The notes below the pieces were generated by a model that was not told the DNA's origin, did not search any database, and worked only from the letters and a program-made list of their open reading frames with translations. DNA of 64,000 nt. Source: Actinomadura latina NBRC 106108. Its GTDB lineage: Bacteria; Actinomycetota; Actinomycetes; Streptosporangiales; Streptosporangiaceae. Positions 16,397 to 24,461 of the stretch are shown one piece after another. Both the position numbers and the translations under genes were made by a program. Each line of letters begins with the position of its first letter. The stretch's first letter is position 1. The stretch spans positions 1 to 64,000 of the forward strand of contig NZ_BCQS01000020.1 in the NCBI RefSeq assembly GCF_001552195.1. The letters are read 5' to 3'.

Positions 16397-17523
16397 GACG
16401 GCCCGCCCACGGGGAACTCGGCCTGGACGCTGAAGCCGCCCTCCCTGCGCGGTTCGGCGCGCAGCCGCCCGCCCAGGGCGGTGACGCGTTCCCGCATGCC
16501 GAGCAGCCCGACGCCGGGCACCGGGGACGTGCCGGGCCTGGCCCTGCCGTCGTCGTCGACCCGGATGGCGAGGGTGCCCGGACGGTAGTCGATCCGGATC
16601 GTCGCCGTCTCGGCCGCGGCGTGGCGGGCGGTGTTGGTCAGCGCCTCCTGGACGATCCGGTACGCGGTCCGGTCGACCGCGAGCGGCACGTCGTGCTGCT
16701 GTCCCTCGATCGTCAGCGTCGTGTTCAGGCCCGTCCCGCGGGCGCGTTCCACGAGATCGGGGACGTGGTCGAGGCCGTGCGGCGGGGTCCTGGCATCGTC
16801 CCGCAGCGTGTCCAGGGTCGCGCGCAGCTCGCGGTTCGCCTCGCGGGCGGCGTCCCGGATCGCCAGCAGGGCCTCCGGGACGTGCTCGCCGCGCTTGCGG
16901 GCCAGGTGGACGGCGACTCCGGACTGCACCTTGATGATCGAGATCTGGTGGGTGAGCGAGTCGTGCAGCTCGCGCGCGATGTGCAGCCGCTCCTCGGTCG
17001 CGCGCAGCCGGGCGGCCTCCTCCCGGGTGCGCTCGGCCTCGTCCGCCCGCCGCTCGGCCTGCCGCAGCGCCTCCCCCGCGGCACCGGCGGCGATCAGCCA
17101 GGCCAGTTCCAGCACACCGCGGGCCTGGGTGAACGCGTCGCCCACGGACCCGTCCGCCGGGGAGGCCATGACCGCGAGCGGGAGGACGGCCAGCAGGGTC
17201 ACGCTGACCGCCACCGTGACGATCCGGTGCCCCGACCGGACGGCGGCGTACACCGCGAACAGGTACGCGACGGCGGGCACGTCGAAACCGGTCGCCTGGT
17301 ATCCCACCGCGCCCAGCCCGGTGGCGGCGAGGACGGCGACCGGGGCCCGGCGTGCGACGCCCAGCGCCAGGCCGCTCGCCACCAGCAGCGCGTAGCCGAG
17401 CCCGGCGAGATCGGTGCCGGGGTGGTCCTCGGCCAGTGCGGTGACCAGCAGCACCGCCGCCACGCAGACCGCGATCACCCAGCCGCTGCCCCTGGCCCAG
17501 AGACCTCGCAGTCCTGTGCTCAT
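16393..17523 (-). CDS. NarL-type sensor histidine kinase
   Basis: A 376-residue membrane histidine kinase. The N-terminal half has about five to six hydrophobic helices and no sizeable extracellular domain, pointing to sensing within or near the membrane. The HisKA_3 phosphoacceptor is in HIARELHDSLTHQISIIKVQ (His about 190), and the ATPase domain has QEALTNTARHA, DDDGRA and the glycine-rich GVGLLGMRERV. Partner of the response regulator at 15734-16396, with a 4-base overlap. Divergent from the MMPL transporter, a plausible target. Confidence 0.93.
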   Translation of the reverse strand: MSTGLRGLWARGSGWVIAVCVAAVLLVTALAEDHPGTDLAGLGYALLVASGLALGVARRAPVAVLAATGLGAVGYQATGFDVPAVAYLFAVYAAVRSGHRIVTVAVSVTLLAVLPLAVMASPADGSVGDAFTQARGVLELAWLIAAGAAGEALRQAERRADEAERTREEAARLRATEERLHIARELHDSLTHQISIIKVQSGVAVHLARKRGEHVPEALLAIRDAAREANRELRATLDTLRDDARTPPHGLDHVPDLVERARGTGLNTTLTIEGQQHDVPLAVDRTAYRIVQEALTNTARHAAAETATIRIDYRPGTLAIRVDDDGRARPGTSPVPGVGLLGMRERVTALGGRLRAEPRREGGFSVQAEFPVGGPS

Positions 17524-17700
17524 GTCCGCACTTTAGCCAGGTCTTTCCGCGTGCGGCTCATGCTCGCAGACGAGCCGGCGGCTACTGCGCACGCAGTACT
17601 TTCGCGGCGCCTGCGGTTTCCGCGGCAACGGGGTGCGCCATCGGCGGTAGCGCGAATTGCCTGCGATCGGCGGACGACTCGCATTGTGCCCGGCAGGGAG

Positions 17701-17722
17701 GATCAGGCCACATTCCCTGATC
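17701..17722. promoter_or_regulatory. Inverted repeat in the MMPL leader
   Basis: Seven-base arms GATCAGG (17701-17707) and CCTGATC (17716-17722) around an 8-base spacer, ending 15 bases before the MMPL start codon. It is either a repressor site or an mRNA hairpin close to the translation start. Confidence 0.4.
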
Positions 17723-17737
17723 AGATTTGAGCGACCA

Positions 17738-19921
17738 ATGGAAAAAACGCAAAGAACCGAGCCTCCCGGTACGGGCGGAGGCTTGGCGGGACTGGCCCGG
17801 CTCTGCTACCGGCGCCGCCGCCTGGTCCTGCTGGCCTGGATCGTCGGCGTGATCGCCGCGGTGTTCGCCGGCTTCGGCTACGGCGCCGCCCCCGACAACG
17901 ACTTCTCCGGCGGCGACTCCGGATCCGCCAAGGCGCAGGCGCTCATCGAGAAGCACTTCCCCGAACGGCAAGGGGACACCCTCACTCTCGCCATCAAGGC
18001 GGAACGGGGAATCGACGACCCCGCCGCCCGGCAGAAGATCGAGAAGGTCATCGCCGCTCTCGCCGGCTCACCCGTCACCGGGCCCGTGGTCTCGCCGTAC
18101 CAGGACGGGAACCTGGTGACGAAGGACCGCCGCATCGCCCGGACGACCATCCCGCTGAGCGACAAGGAAGTGAAGAAGGCCGACGTCAAGCCCTTGGTGG
18201 ACACGGTCAAGGACGCCTCCGGCGGCGGCGTCACGCTCGGGCTGGGCGGGTACATGGCGGAAAAGGCCGAGACGCCCCCGCAGGGTCCGGCCGAGAGCGT
18301 GGGCATCCTGGCGGCGGCGGTGATCCTCTTCATCGCCTTCGGGTCGCTGGTGGCGATGGGCCTGCCGATCATCACCGCGCTGCTGGCGATCGCGGGCGGC
18401 CTCGCGCTGACGAAGCTGGTGGGGCACCTGGTCCCGGCGCCGGACTTCACGCTGATCTTCGGCGCGATGATCGGGCTCGGGGTCGGCATCGACTACGCGC
18501 TGTTCATCGTGACGCGCTACAAGGACAACCTCCGGGACGGCGACGAGCCCGAGAGCGCCACGATCGGGGCCGTCACCACCGCCGGCCGCGCGGTGCTGTT
18601 CGCCGGCACGACCGTCGTGATCGCGCTGATGGGCCTGCTCGTGATGGGGCAGCGGCTGATGACCGGAGTGGCCGTCGCCACGTCGGTCGCGGTGCTGGTG
18701 ACGATGATCGCCGCGCTGACGCTGCTGCCCGCGTTCCTGGGCTTCACCGGGCACCGGATCAACTCGCTGCGGCTGCCTCGCCGCGCGTCCCGCCGGCCCT
18801 CCGGCGCGTCGGACCGGGAGCGCCGCACCCTCGCCGAGCGCTGGGCCGGCGTGGTGCAGCGGCGGCCGCTGGTCGCCGCCGCGCTGGCCGGCGCGAGCCT
18901 GCTGCTGCTGGCCGTCCCGACGCTGTCGATGCGGCTCGGCCAGCCCGACGCCAGCGTCCAGCCCCGCGACAGGAGCAGCTACATCTCCCACGAGATCCTC
19001 TCCGAGGGATTCGGCCCGGGGTACGGAGCACCCCTGGTCTTCGCCGCCGAGGTCGGCTCCGCGGACGCCGATCTGCGTCCCGTCGTCGACGCCGTCGGCA
19101 AGACCGAGGGCATCGCCTACGCCACGCCGCCCCGGATCAGCGAGGACGGGCGGGCCGCCACCTTCATGGCCTTCCCCACGACCGGATACCAGGACGAGGC
19201 GACCGCGGACCTGGTGCACGAGCTCCGCGACGACGTGCTGCCCCGCGCGCCCGGCGGCGCGGAGGTCCTCGTCGGCGGACCGAACGCCGGCACCATCGAC
19301 GCCGCCGAGGAATCCGGCTCGCGCCTGCCGCTGATGATCGCGGTCGTCATCGCGATGTCCATGGTGCTGCTGATCGCGCTGGTCCGGTCGGTCACGATCG
19401 CGCTGCAGGCCGCCGTGGTGAACCTGCTGTCCATCGGCGCCGCCTACGGGGTGGTGGTGGCGGTCGTGCAGTGGGGATGGTTCGGCCCGGCCCTCGGGTT
19501 CCCCGCCACCATGCCGGTCACGACCTGGGTCCCGATGATGATGTTCCCGGTCCTGTTCGGCCTGTCGATGGACTACCAGGTCTTCCTGATCTCGCGGGTG
19601 CGCGAGGAGTACGAGCGGACCGGCGACACCCGCACGGCCGTCGCCCGCGGGCTGGCGCGGACCGCGAAGGTCATCACGGCCGCGGCCGCCATCATGATCG
19701 CCGTCTTCACCACCTCCCTGCTCGGCCCGGACGTCGCGGTCAAGCAGGGAGGTCTGGGGATGGCCGTCGCCGTGCTCATCGACGCCACCGTCGTCCGGAT
19801 GATCCTCGTCCCCGCGGTGATGGAGCTGTGCGGCAAGGCCAACTGGTGGCTTCCCGGCCGCCGGGCCCCGAAGGCGGCCCCGGCCCCGCGGCCCGGAATC
19901 GGCGAAGGCGTCAGAGTCTGA
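17738..19921 (+). CDS. MMPL-family RND transporter
   Basis: A 727-residue membrane transporter of the MMPL family with two six-helix halves. The paired helix-4 signatures are present: GLGVGIDYALFIVTRYKDNL in the first half and FGLSMDYQVFLISRVREEYE in the second, whose Asp residues carry the proton relay. Each half has a large extracytoplasmic loop. Such proteins export lipids, glycolipids or drugs by proton antiport. ATG 17738 is chosen; its ribosome site is weak and a hairpin lies just before it, so translation may be controlled. Divergent from a two-component pair; a perfect hairpin terminates it. Confidence 0.92.
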   Translation: MEKTQRTEPPGTGGGLAGLARLCYRRRRLVLLAWIVGVIAAVFAGFGYGAAPDNDFSGGDSGSAKAQALIEKHFPERQGDTLTLAIKAERGIDDPAARQKIEKVIAALAGSPVTGPVVSPYQDGNLVTKDRRIARTTIPLSDKEVKKADVKPLVDTVKDASGGGVTLGLGGYMAEKAETPPQGPAESVGILAAAVILFIAFGSLVAMGLPIITALLAIAGGLALTKLVGHLVPAPDFTLIFGAMIGLGVGIDYALFIVTRYKDNLRDGDEPESATIGAVTTAGRAVLFAGTTVVIALMGLLVMGQRLMTGVAVATSVAVLVTMIAALTLLPAFLGFTGHRINSLRLPRRASRRPSGASDRERRTLAERWAGVVQRRPLVAAALAGASLLLLAVPTLSMRLGQPDASVQPRDRSSYISHEILSEGFGPGYGAPLVFAAEVGSADADLRPVVDAVGKTEGIAYATPPRISEDGRAATFMAFPTTGYQDEATADLVHELRDDVLPRAPGGAEVLVGGPNAGTIDAAEESGSRLPLMIAVVIAMSMVLLIALVRSVTIALQAAVVNLLSIGAAYGVVVAVVQWGWFGPALGFPATMPVTTWVPMMMFPVLFGLSMDYQVFLISRVREEYERTGDTRTAVARGLARTAKVITAAAAIMIAVFTTSLLGPDVAVKQGGLGMAVAVLIDATVVRMILVPAVMELCGKANWWLPGRRAPKAAPAPRPGIGEGVRV

Positions 19922-19926
19922 CCCGG

Positions 19927-19973
19927 CCGACCCTCGGGCGGGCCGTCCCTGCAACGGCCCGCCCGAGGGTCGG
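19927..19973. terminator. Strong bidirectional terminator hairpin
   Basis: A perfect 20-bp stem (19927-19946 with 19954-19973) around a 7-base loop, lying between the convergent MMPL and AhpD-like genes. The symmetry lets it end transcription from both sides. There is no T-tract. Confidence 0.85.
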
Positions 19974-19985
19974 CGATGGCGGCGG

Positions 19986-20459
19986 TCAGGCGAACTGGCC
20001 GGGCCGGTAGTCGCCGGCGGGCTGCTGGGTGATGACGTTCCCGCGGTTGAAGGCGTTGATGACGGCGATGACGCACACCAGGGCGGCGAGCTGCTCGTCG
20101 TCGTAGTGCTTCGCGGCGTTCGCCCACACCTCGTCGGGGACGCCGCCGGCCGCGTCGGCGATGCGGGTGCCCTGCTCCGCCAGTTCCAGGGCGGCCCGCT
20201 CGGCCTCGGTGAACACCGTGGCCTCCCGCCAGGTCGCGACCAGGTTGAGGCGGGTGGCGGTCTCCCCGGCGTGCGCGGCCTCCTTGGTGTGCATGTCGAC
20301 GCAGTAGGCGCAGCCGTTGATCTGGCTCGCGCGGAGCCGCACCAGCTCCTGCGTCGCCAGCGGCAGCGTCGAGTCCGGAATCGCGTGGCCGGCCGCGACG
20401 AGGTGCTTCAGCACCTTGGCCATGACCGGGCTCTCGAACAGGTTCAGCCGCGCTTCCAT
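19986..20459 (-). CDS. AhpD-like / carboxymuconolactone decarboxylase family protein
   Basis: A 157-residue protein of the AhpD/CMD fold. The redox pair and proton relay are visible as NGCAYCVDMHTKEA (CxxC followed by His, about residues 48-58), typical of alkylhydroperoxidase-type members that reduce peroxides through a thiol cycle. ATG 20459 follows GAGGAGAG. The gene faces the MMPL gene across a terminator and is divergent from an SDR enzyme; a 9-bp-arm inverted repeat lies between the two. A peroxide-stress role is likely but not proven by sequence. Confidence 0.9.
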   Translation of the reverse strand: MEARLNLFESPVMAKVLKHLVAAGHAIPDSTLPLATQELVRLRASQINGCAYCVDMHTKEAAHAGETATRLNLVATWREATVFTEAERAALELAEQGTRIADAAGGVPDEVWANAAKHYDDEQLAALVCVIAVINAFNRGNVITQQPAGDYRPGQFA

Positions 20460-20533
20460 CGTGCTCTCCTCGTGTTCTTGACGGTTACACCCCTCATGAC
20501 GCCACCGCGCGGCAGCCTGTGACACCCCGAGGA

Positions 20534-20566
20534 TGTGACCTGAATCATGCCGCCGCCCAGGTCACA
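20534..20566. promoter_or_regulatory. Inverted repeat between divergent AhpD-like and SDR genes
   Basis: Perfect 9-base arms TGTGACCTG (20534-20542) and CAGGTCACA (20558-20566) separated by 15 bases, in the shared promoter region. The spacing places both half-sites on the same DNA face, as expected for a dimeric or cooperating regulator. Confidence 0.5.
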
Positions 20567-20628
20567 CACGGTCGATCCGTTCCGTCTTCCCGTCGTAGAG
20601 ACGGATTCTGAGCAGAGAGGTGAAGGTC

Positions 20629-21561
20629 ATGAGGGTGTTCGTGGCAGGCGGGACCGGGGTGCTGGGCCGACGCTTGGTGCCGCAACTGGTGGAGCGCGGC
20701 CACCAGGTGACGGCCACGGCGACGAGCGAGGCCAAGCTGGGCATGCTGAAGGACATGGGCGCGGACGGCGTCGTGATGGACGGGCTGGACGCGGCCTCGG
20801 TCAGCGAGGCGGTCCGGGCCGCCCGGCCGGACGTGATCGTGCACCAGATGACCGCGATCTCCGTGGCGCACGCGGGGAAGGCGGACATGAAGCACATGGA
20901 CCGGTGGTTCGCCGGCACCAACCGGCTCCGCACCGAGGGGACGGACAACCTGCTGGCCGCCGCCGAGGCGAACGGCGTCCCCCATTTCATCGCGCAGAGC
21001 TACGGCGCCTGGAACGGGATCCGCGAGGGCTCCCGGGTGAAGACCGAGCAGGACCCGGTGGACCCGATGACGGGCACGCCGGCCGAACCGGGGATGAAGG
21101 CGATCGGCCACGTCGAGGACGCGGTCGTCAAGGCCGGCGGCGCGGTCCTGCGCTACGGCTGGTTCTACGGGCCGGGCGCCATGGACGACCTGGTCGAGCC
21201 CGTCCGCAAGCGGCAGTTCCCGGTCGTCGGCGGCGGCGCCGGATACTGCTCCTGGGTGCATGTGGACGACGCGGCGTCCGCCACCGTCCTGGCCGTGGAG
21301 CACGAGGCGCGGGGCGTGTTCAACATCGTCGACGACGATCCGGCCCCGGCCGCCGAGTGGCTGCCCTACCTGGCGGAGTGCGCGGGAGCGAAGCGTCCGA
21401 TGCGGGTGCCCGCCTGGCTGGCCCGCCCGATCGCCGGCGACGTGGCGGTGATGATGATGACCGAGGGGCGCGGCTTCTCCAACGCCAAGGCCAAGAGCGA
21501 ACTCGGCTGGGAGCCGCGCTACCCGTCCTGGCGCCAGGGCTTCAAGGAGGAACTGGCCTGA
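20629..21561 (+). CDS. NAD(P)-dependent epimerase/dehydratase (extended SDR)
   Basis: A 310-residue Rossmann-fold enzyme. The nucleotide-binding loop is at the very N-terminus (VFVAGGTGVLGRRLVPQL). The usual YxxxK is not obvious, as in atypical SDRs that act as reductases or NAD-sensing proteins; the region SYGAWNGIREGS marks the expected place. ATG 20629 follows a GAGAGGTGAAGG purine run; an upstream GTG at 20620 is possible. Divergent from the AhpD-like gene. Substrate unknown. Confidence 0.85.
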   Translation: MRVFVAGGTGVLGRRLVPQLVERGHQVTATATSEAKLGMLKDMGADGVVMDGLDAASVSEAVRAARPDVIVHQMTAISVAHAGKADMKHMDRWFAGTNRLRTEGTDNLLAAAEANGVPHFIAQSYGAWNGIREGSRVKTEQDPVDPMTGTPAEPGMKAIGHVEDAVVKAGGAVLRYGWFYGPGAMDDLVEPVRKRQFPVVGGGAGYCSWVHVDDAASATVLAVEHEARGVFNIVDDDPAPAAEWLPYLAECAGAKRPMRVPAWLARPIAGDVAVMMMTEGRGFSNAKAKSELGWEPRYPSWRQGFKEELA

Positions 21562-21568
21562 GCGGGCG

Positions 21569-21667
21569 CTACCCGATCCCGTTCAGGAAGGTCAGCACGC
21601 GCTCCGCGAGCAGCCCGGCAGAAGGGGCGTCGTAGGAGGGGAGGCTGTTGTCCGCGACAGCAGAATC
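21569..21667 (-). pseudogene. Possible 3' gene remnant (about 32 codons)
   Basis: On the minus strand, after an in-frame TGA, 32 codons read DSAVADNSLPSYDAPSAGLL then AERVLTFLNGIG and stop at TAG 21569. The composition and the amphipathic ending (LLAERVLTFLNG) look like a real protein C-terminus, for example of a hydrolase, not high-GC noise. No start or upstream homology is visible. I treat it as a probable decayed gene end; the parent family is not identified. Confidence 0.3.
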
Positions 21668-21767
21668 TCAGCCATTCGCCGCATCATGCCACCGGCAACT
21701 CGTCACCACCACGCGGCTCGGGTCCGGCTTGCGCGGCGGTCGCCGGTCAAGCCGGACCGGGGCCCGT

Positions 21768-22028
21768 TCAGGCGGAGCGGCGGTTGGCGGCGGCGCGGGC
21801 GCCCAGCCAGGCCGCGTAGACGGCGGTGCCGGCCAGGCCGGCCTTGCGCGTCCTGTCGACGGCCAGCGCGACGCCCAGCGCCAGCTCGGTGGCGCCGTTC
21901 CGCTTGATCCAGGTCTCGGTGTCCTGCGGGAACGCGAGCTGGGAGATCGGCTCGAAGACCTTGGGCGCGGCGAAATGCGCGATCCCGGTGGCGGCGAGCG
22001 CGATGCCGGCGGTGCGAAGAAGGGCCAT
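21768..22028 (-). CDS. Small DoxX-like membrane protein
   Basis: An 86-residue protein with two to three hydrophobic helices: LRTAGIALAATGIAHFAAPK, ELALGVALAVDR and GLAGTAVYAAWLGARAA. The HFAAPKVFEPI segment and overall layout resemble small DoxX-like proteins of actinobacteria, of unknown role. ATG 22028 follows AAAGGAAAA. It lies 14 bp downstream of the flavin monooxygenase gene in the same direction, so the two are probably co-transcribed. Confidence 0.75.
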   Translation of the reverse strand: MALLRTAGIALAATGIAHFAAPKVFEPISQLAFPQDTETWIKRNGATELALGVALAVDRTRKAGLAGTAVYAAWLGARAAANRRSA

Positions 22029-22042
22029 GAGGGGTTTTCCTT

Positions 22043-23527
22043 TCAAACGGTGAATTCGTAGTCGTCGAGGTCGAACGTCCGGCTGCGGCGCAGCACGTAG
22101 AACCCGGACTGCGGGCGGACGTACGGGGCGTCGCCGTGCCGGTCGAAGTAATAGGAGTTGGCCCGGGCGCAGCTCGGCTGGGCGAGGATCGTGCCCTTCA
22201 TCCGCTCGCGCATCCGGGCGGTGAAGGCGTCGTGCGGGCGGCGCCTGACCACCATGCGGGCCGCTCGGCGCCGGCGGGCCTCCGCGACGCAGCGGACGAT
22301 GTGCGTGCTGCCCGCCTCGATGATCGAGAACCAGGACGCGCCGGTGACGGTGTAGGGGCCGTTCATGAGCCAGAAATTGGGCGCGAGCGGCGAGGCGACA
22401 CCCTCGTAGGTCTGGTAGCGGTGCTCGTCCCAGTAGGCCCCCAGTTCGACGCCGCCCAGGCCGACGACCGGGAACGCCGGCATCGCGCCGATCTCCAGCG
22501 TCTTGAAGCCCGTGGCCAGGACGAGCGTGTCGATCTCCCGCTCGCGGCCGTCCCGCGTCACCACGGCGTGCTCGGTGACGCGTTCGATCGGGTCGGTGAC
22601 CAGGTCGACGTCGTCGCGCATGAACGTCGGGAAGTAGCGGTTGGAGAACGAGGGCCGCTTGCAGCCGAAGCCGTAGCGCGGCGTCAGGGCGCGGCGGAGC
22701 CGGTGGTCGGGCACCTGGCGGCGCAGATGGGCGCGGCAGATCATCTCGGTCGCCCGCGCCAGGAACGGCGCCTTGCCGTAGTGCACGATGCCCAGCACCA
22801 TGATCACCTCGGACGCGGCGGTGGTGAGCAGCCGGGCGAGCGACTGGACCGGCGGCACCGCGCCGAACAGCGCGCGAACGCCCCGGGGGATCGCGAAGTC
22901 GATCTTCGGGAACACCCAGATCGGCGTGCGCTGGTAGACGTCCAGGTGCGCGGCGACGGACGCGATCTCGGGGATGACCTGCAGGCCGGACGCCCCGGTG
23001 CCGATCACCGCGACCCGCTCACCGCGCAGGTCGTGGCCGTGGTCCCAGCGCGCGGTGTGGACCACCTTCCCGGCGAACGTCTCGATGCCGGGGATGTCCG
23101 GGTTCTTGGGCTGGTCCAGCGGCCCGACGGCGGCGACCAGGAAGCGGGCGGTGATCTCGCCCCGGCAGGTGTGGACGTGCCAGACGTCGGCGCCCTCGTC
23201 GAAGACCGCCCGGTCGACCTTGGTTCCAAGCCGCAGATGCGGCCGCAGCCGGTACTTGTCGGCGCAGTGCTCGGCGTAGGCGCGGACCTCGGCGCCGGGC
23301 GCGAACGACCGCGTCCACGACGGGTTGGGCTCGAACGAGTAGCAGTACGTGGTGGACGGGATGTCGACGGCGACTCCCGGATAGGTGTTGTGCCGCCACA
23401 CGCCGCCGACGCTGGGCGCCGCGTCCAGGATGACGAAGTCGCGCACGCCCCGCTGCCGCAGCCGGATGCCGACGCACAGCCCGGAGAACCCGGCCCCGAC
23501 GACGACCACCTCATGGTCGGGCTTCAC
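22043..23527 (-). CDS. Flavin-containing / Baeyer-Villiger-type monooxygenase
   Basis: A 494-residue class B flavoprotein monooxygenase. It has the FAD loop VVGAGFSGLCVGIRLRQRG at the N-terminus, the type I BVMO fingerprint FAGKVVHTARWD (FxGxxxHxxxW, about residue 148), and the NADPH loop VIGTGASGLQVIPEI. It should insert oxygen next to a ketone or oxidise N/S atoms, using NADPH and O2. GTG 23527 follows GGGGGAGG. It is divergent from a TetR gene, with two matching dyads between them, so it is almost certainly repressed by that TetR until an inducer appears. Confidence 0.92.
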   Translation of the reverse strand: MKPDHEVVVVGAGFSGLCVGIRLRQRGVRDFVILDAAPSVGGVWRHNTYPGVAVDIPSTTYCYSFEPNPSWTRSFAPGAEVRAYAEHCADKYRLRPHLRLGTKVDRAVFDEGADVWHVHTCRGEITARFLVAAVGPLDQPKNPDIPGIETFAGKVVHTARWDHGHDLRGERVAVIGTGASGLQVIPEIASVAAHLDVYQRTPIWVFPKIDFAIPRGVRALFGAVPPVQSLARLLTTAASEVIMVLGIVHYGKAPFLARATEMICRAHLRRQVPDHRLRRALTPRYGFGCKRPSFSNRYFPTFMRDDVDLVTDPIERVTEHAVVTRDGREREIDTLVLATGFKTLEIGAMPAFPVVGLGGVELGAYWDEHRYQTYEGVASPLAPNFWLMNGPYTVTGASWFSIIEAGSTHIVRCVAEARRRRAARMVVRRRPHDAFTARMRERMKGTILAQPSCARANSYYFDRHGDAPYVRPQSGFYVLRRSRTFDLDDYEFTV

Positions 23528-23548
23528 CCGCTGCCTCCCCCGTCCGAG

Positions 23549-23561
23549 ATACCGAAGGTAT
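23549..23561. promoter_or_regulatory. TetR operator copy 1 (ATACC-GAA-GGTAT)
   Basis: Perfect five-base dyad ATACC-N3-GGTAT, 22 bases upstream of the monooxygenase GTG. A second copy of the same pattern lies 68 bp away, so each divergent gene has one site. Confidence 0.7.
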
Positions 23562-23615
23562 TTGGAGGTTGGACGGGATGTCAATAGTCCCGGTCGGCCC
23601 GCGCGGAGCACTACA

Positions 23616-23630
23616 GATACCGCCGGTATC
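23616..23630. promoter_or_regulatory. TetR operator copy 2 (GATACC-GCC-GGTATC)
   Basis: Perfect six-base dyad GATACC-N3-GGTATC, 30 bases upstream of the TetR ATG. It shares the ATACC/GGTAT core and the 3-base spacer with the copy at 23549-23561, which supports a real operator pair. Confidence 0.7.
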
Positions 23631-23659
23631 CAGATGCCGTCACCCCCTACGATGGCGGG

Positions 23660-24256
23660 ATGGCACGACTGACCAGGGCGGAGAGCCAGGCGCGGACCCG
23701 TGAACTGCTGATCGCCACCGCACGCCGGCTGTTCCTGCGTGACGGGTATCACGCCACCTCGCTGGAGGAGGTCGCCGAGGCCGCGTCCTTCTCGAAGGGC
23801 GCCGTCTACTCCAATTTCGGCACCAAGGACGAGTTGTGCCGGACGGTCATCGACGCGATCCGCGCCGAGCAGGTGCGGGCCATCATGGACGCCTTCCAAG
23901 GTGAAGGCTCCGACGAGGACCGCCTCGCCGTCTTCGAGGCCTGGGCCGAGCGCACGATCGGCGACCCCGGCTGGACGCTGCTGGAAGCCGAGTTCGCCAT
24001 CCACGCCACCCGCCGCGACCCCGCGCTCCGCGCCGGAGTCGCCTCAGGCGGCCGCAGCTGGTCCGGAGCCCTCCGCCTCCTCCTGGAAGAGGAGGCCAGG
24101 CGCCGCGACCGCCCGCTCCCCCTCCCGGCCGGCGAACTGGCCGACGCCCTCCTCAGCCTCGGCATCGGCCTCGGCCTGCGCCGAGCGGTGGACCCCGCCC
24201 TCTCCCCCGATGCCCTGACGAACATGATCCGGCTGCTCCTCGCCCTCCCGGCCTGA
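23660..24256 (+). CDS. TetR family transcriptional regulator
   Basis: A 198-residue TetR regulator with helix-turn-helix RELLIATARRLFLRDGYHAT then LEEVAEAASFSKGAVYSNFG and a helical C-terminal domain. It is divergent from the flavin monooxygenase/DoxX-like operon, and the intergenic region has two identical-core dyads, one near each gene. The simplest model is autoregulation plus control of the monooxygenase, with the monooxygenase substrate as inducer. Confidence 0.92.
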   Translation: MARLTRAESQARTRELLIATARRLFLRDGYHATSLEEVAEAASFSKGAVYSNFGTKDELCRTVIDAIRAEQVRAIMDAFQGEGSDEDRLAVFEAWAERTIGDPGWTLLEAEFAIHATRRDPALRAGVASGGRSWSGALRLLLEEEARRRDRPLPLPAGELADALLSLGIGLGLRRAVDPALSPDALTNMIRLLLALPA

Positions 24257-24461
24257 GCCGACCGGGTCCCGGCCAGCATCATGCCCCGCCGATGTTCGTC
24301 AGCGAGGCATGACTTGGGCTCTTGAGCTCGTCGCCGGCACTTGCGCCGAGCCGGCGTGGTGAGCGGATCGCCCGTTCGCTATGTGCGGAAAGGGCCGGCG
24401 GGACAGGTCGGACTGAGCGGTTCCTCCGTTGCGACCGACCGCAGGCTACTTTCGGACCCGC

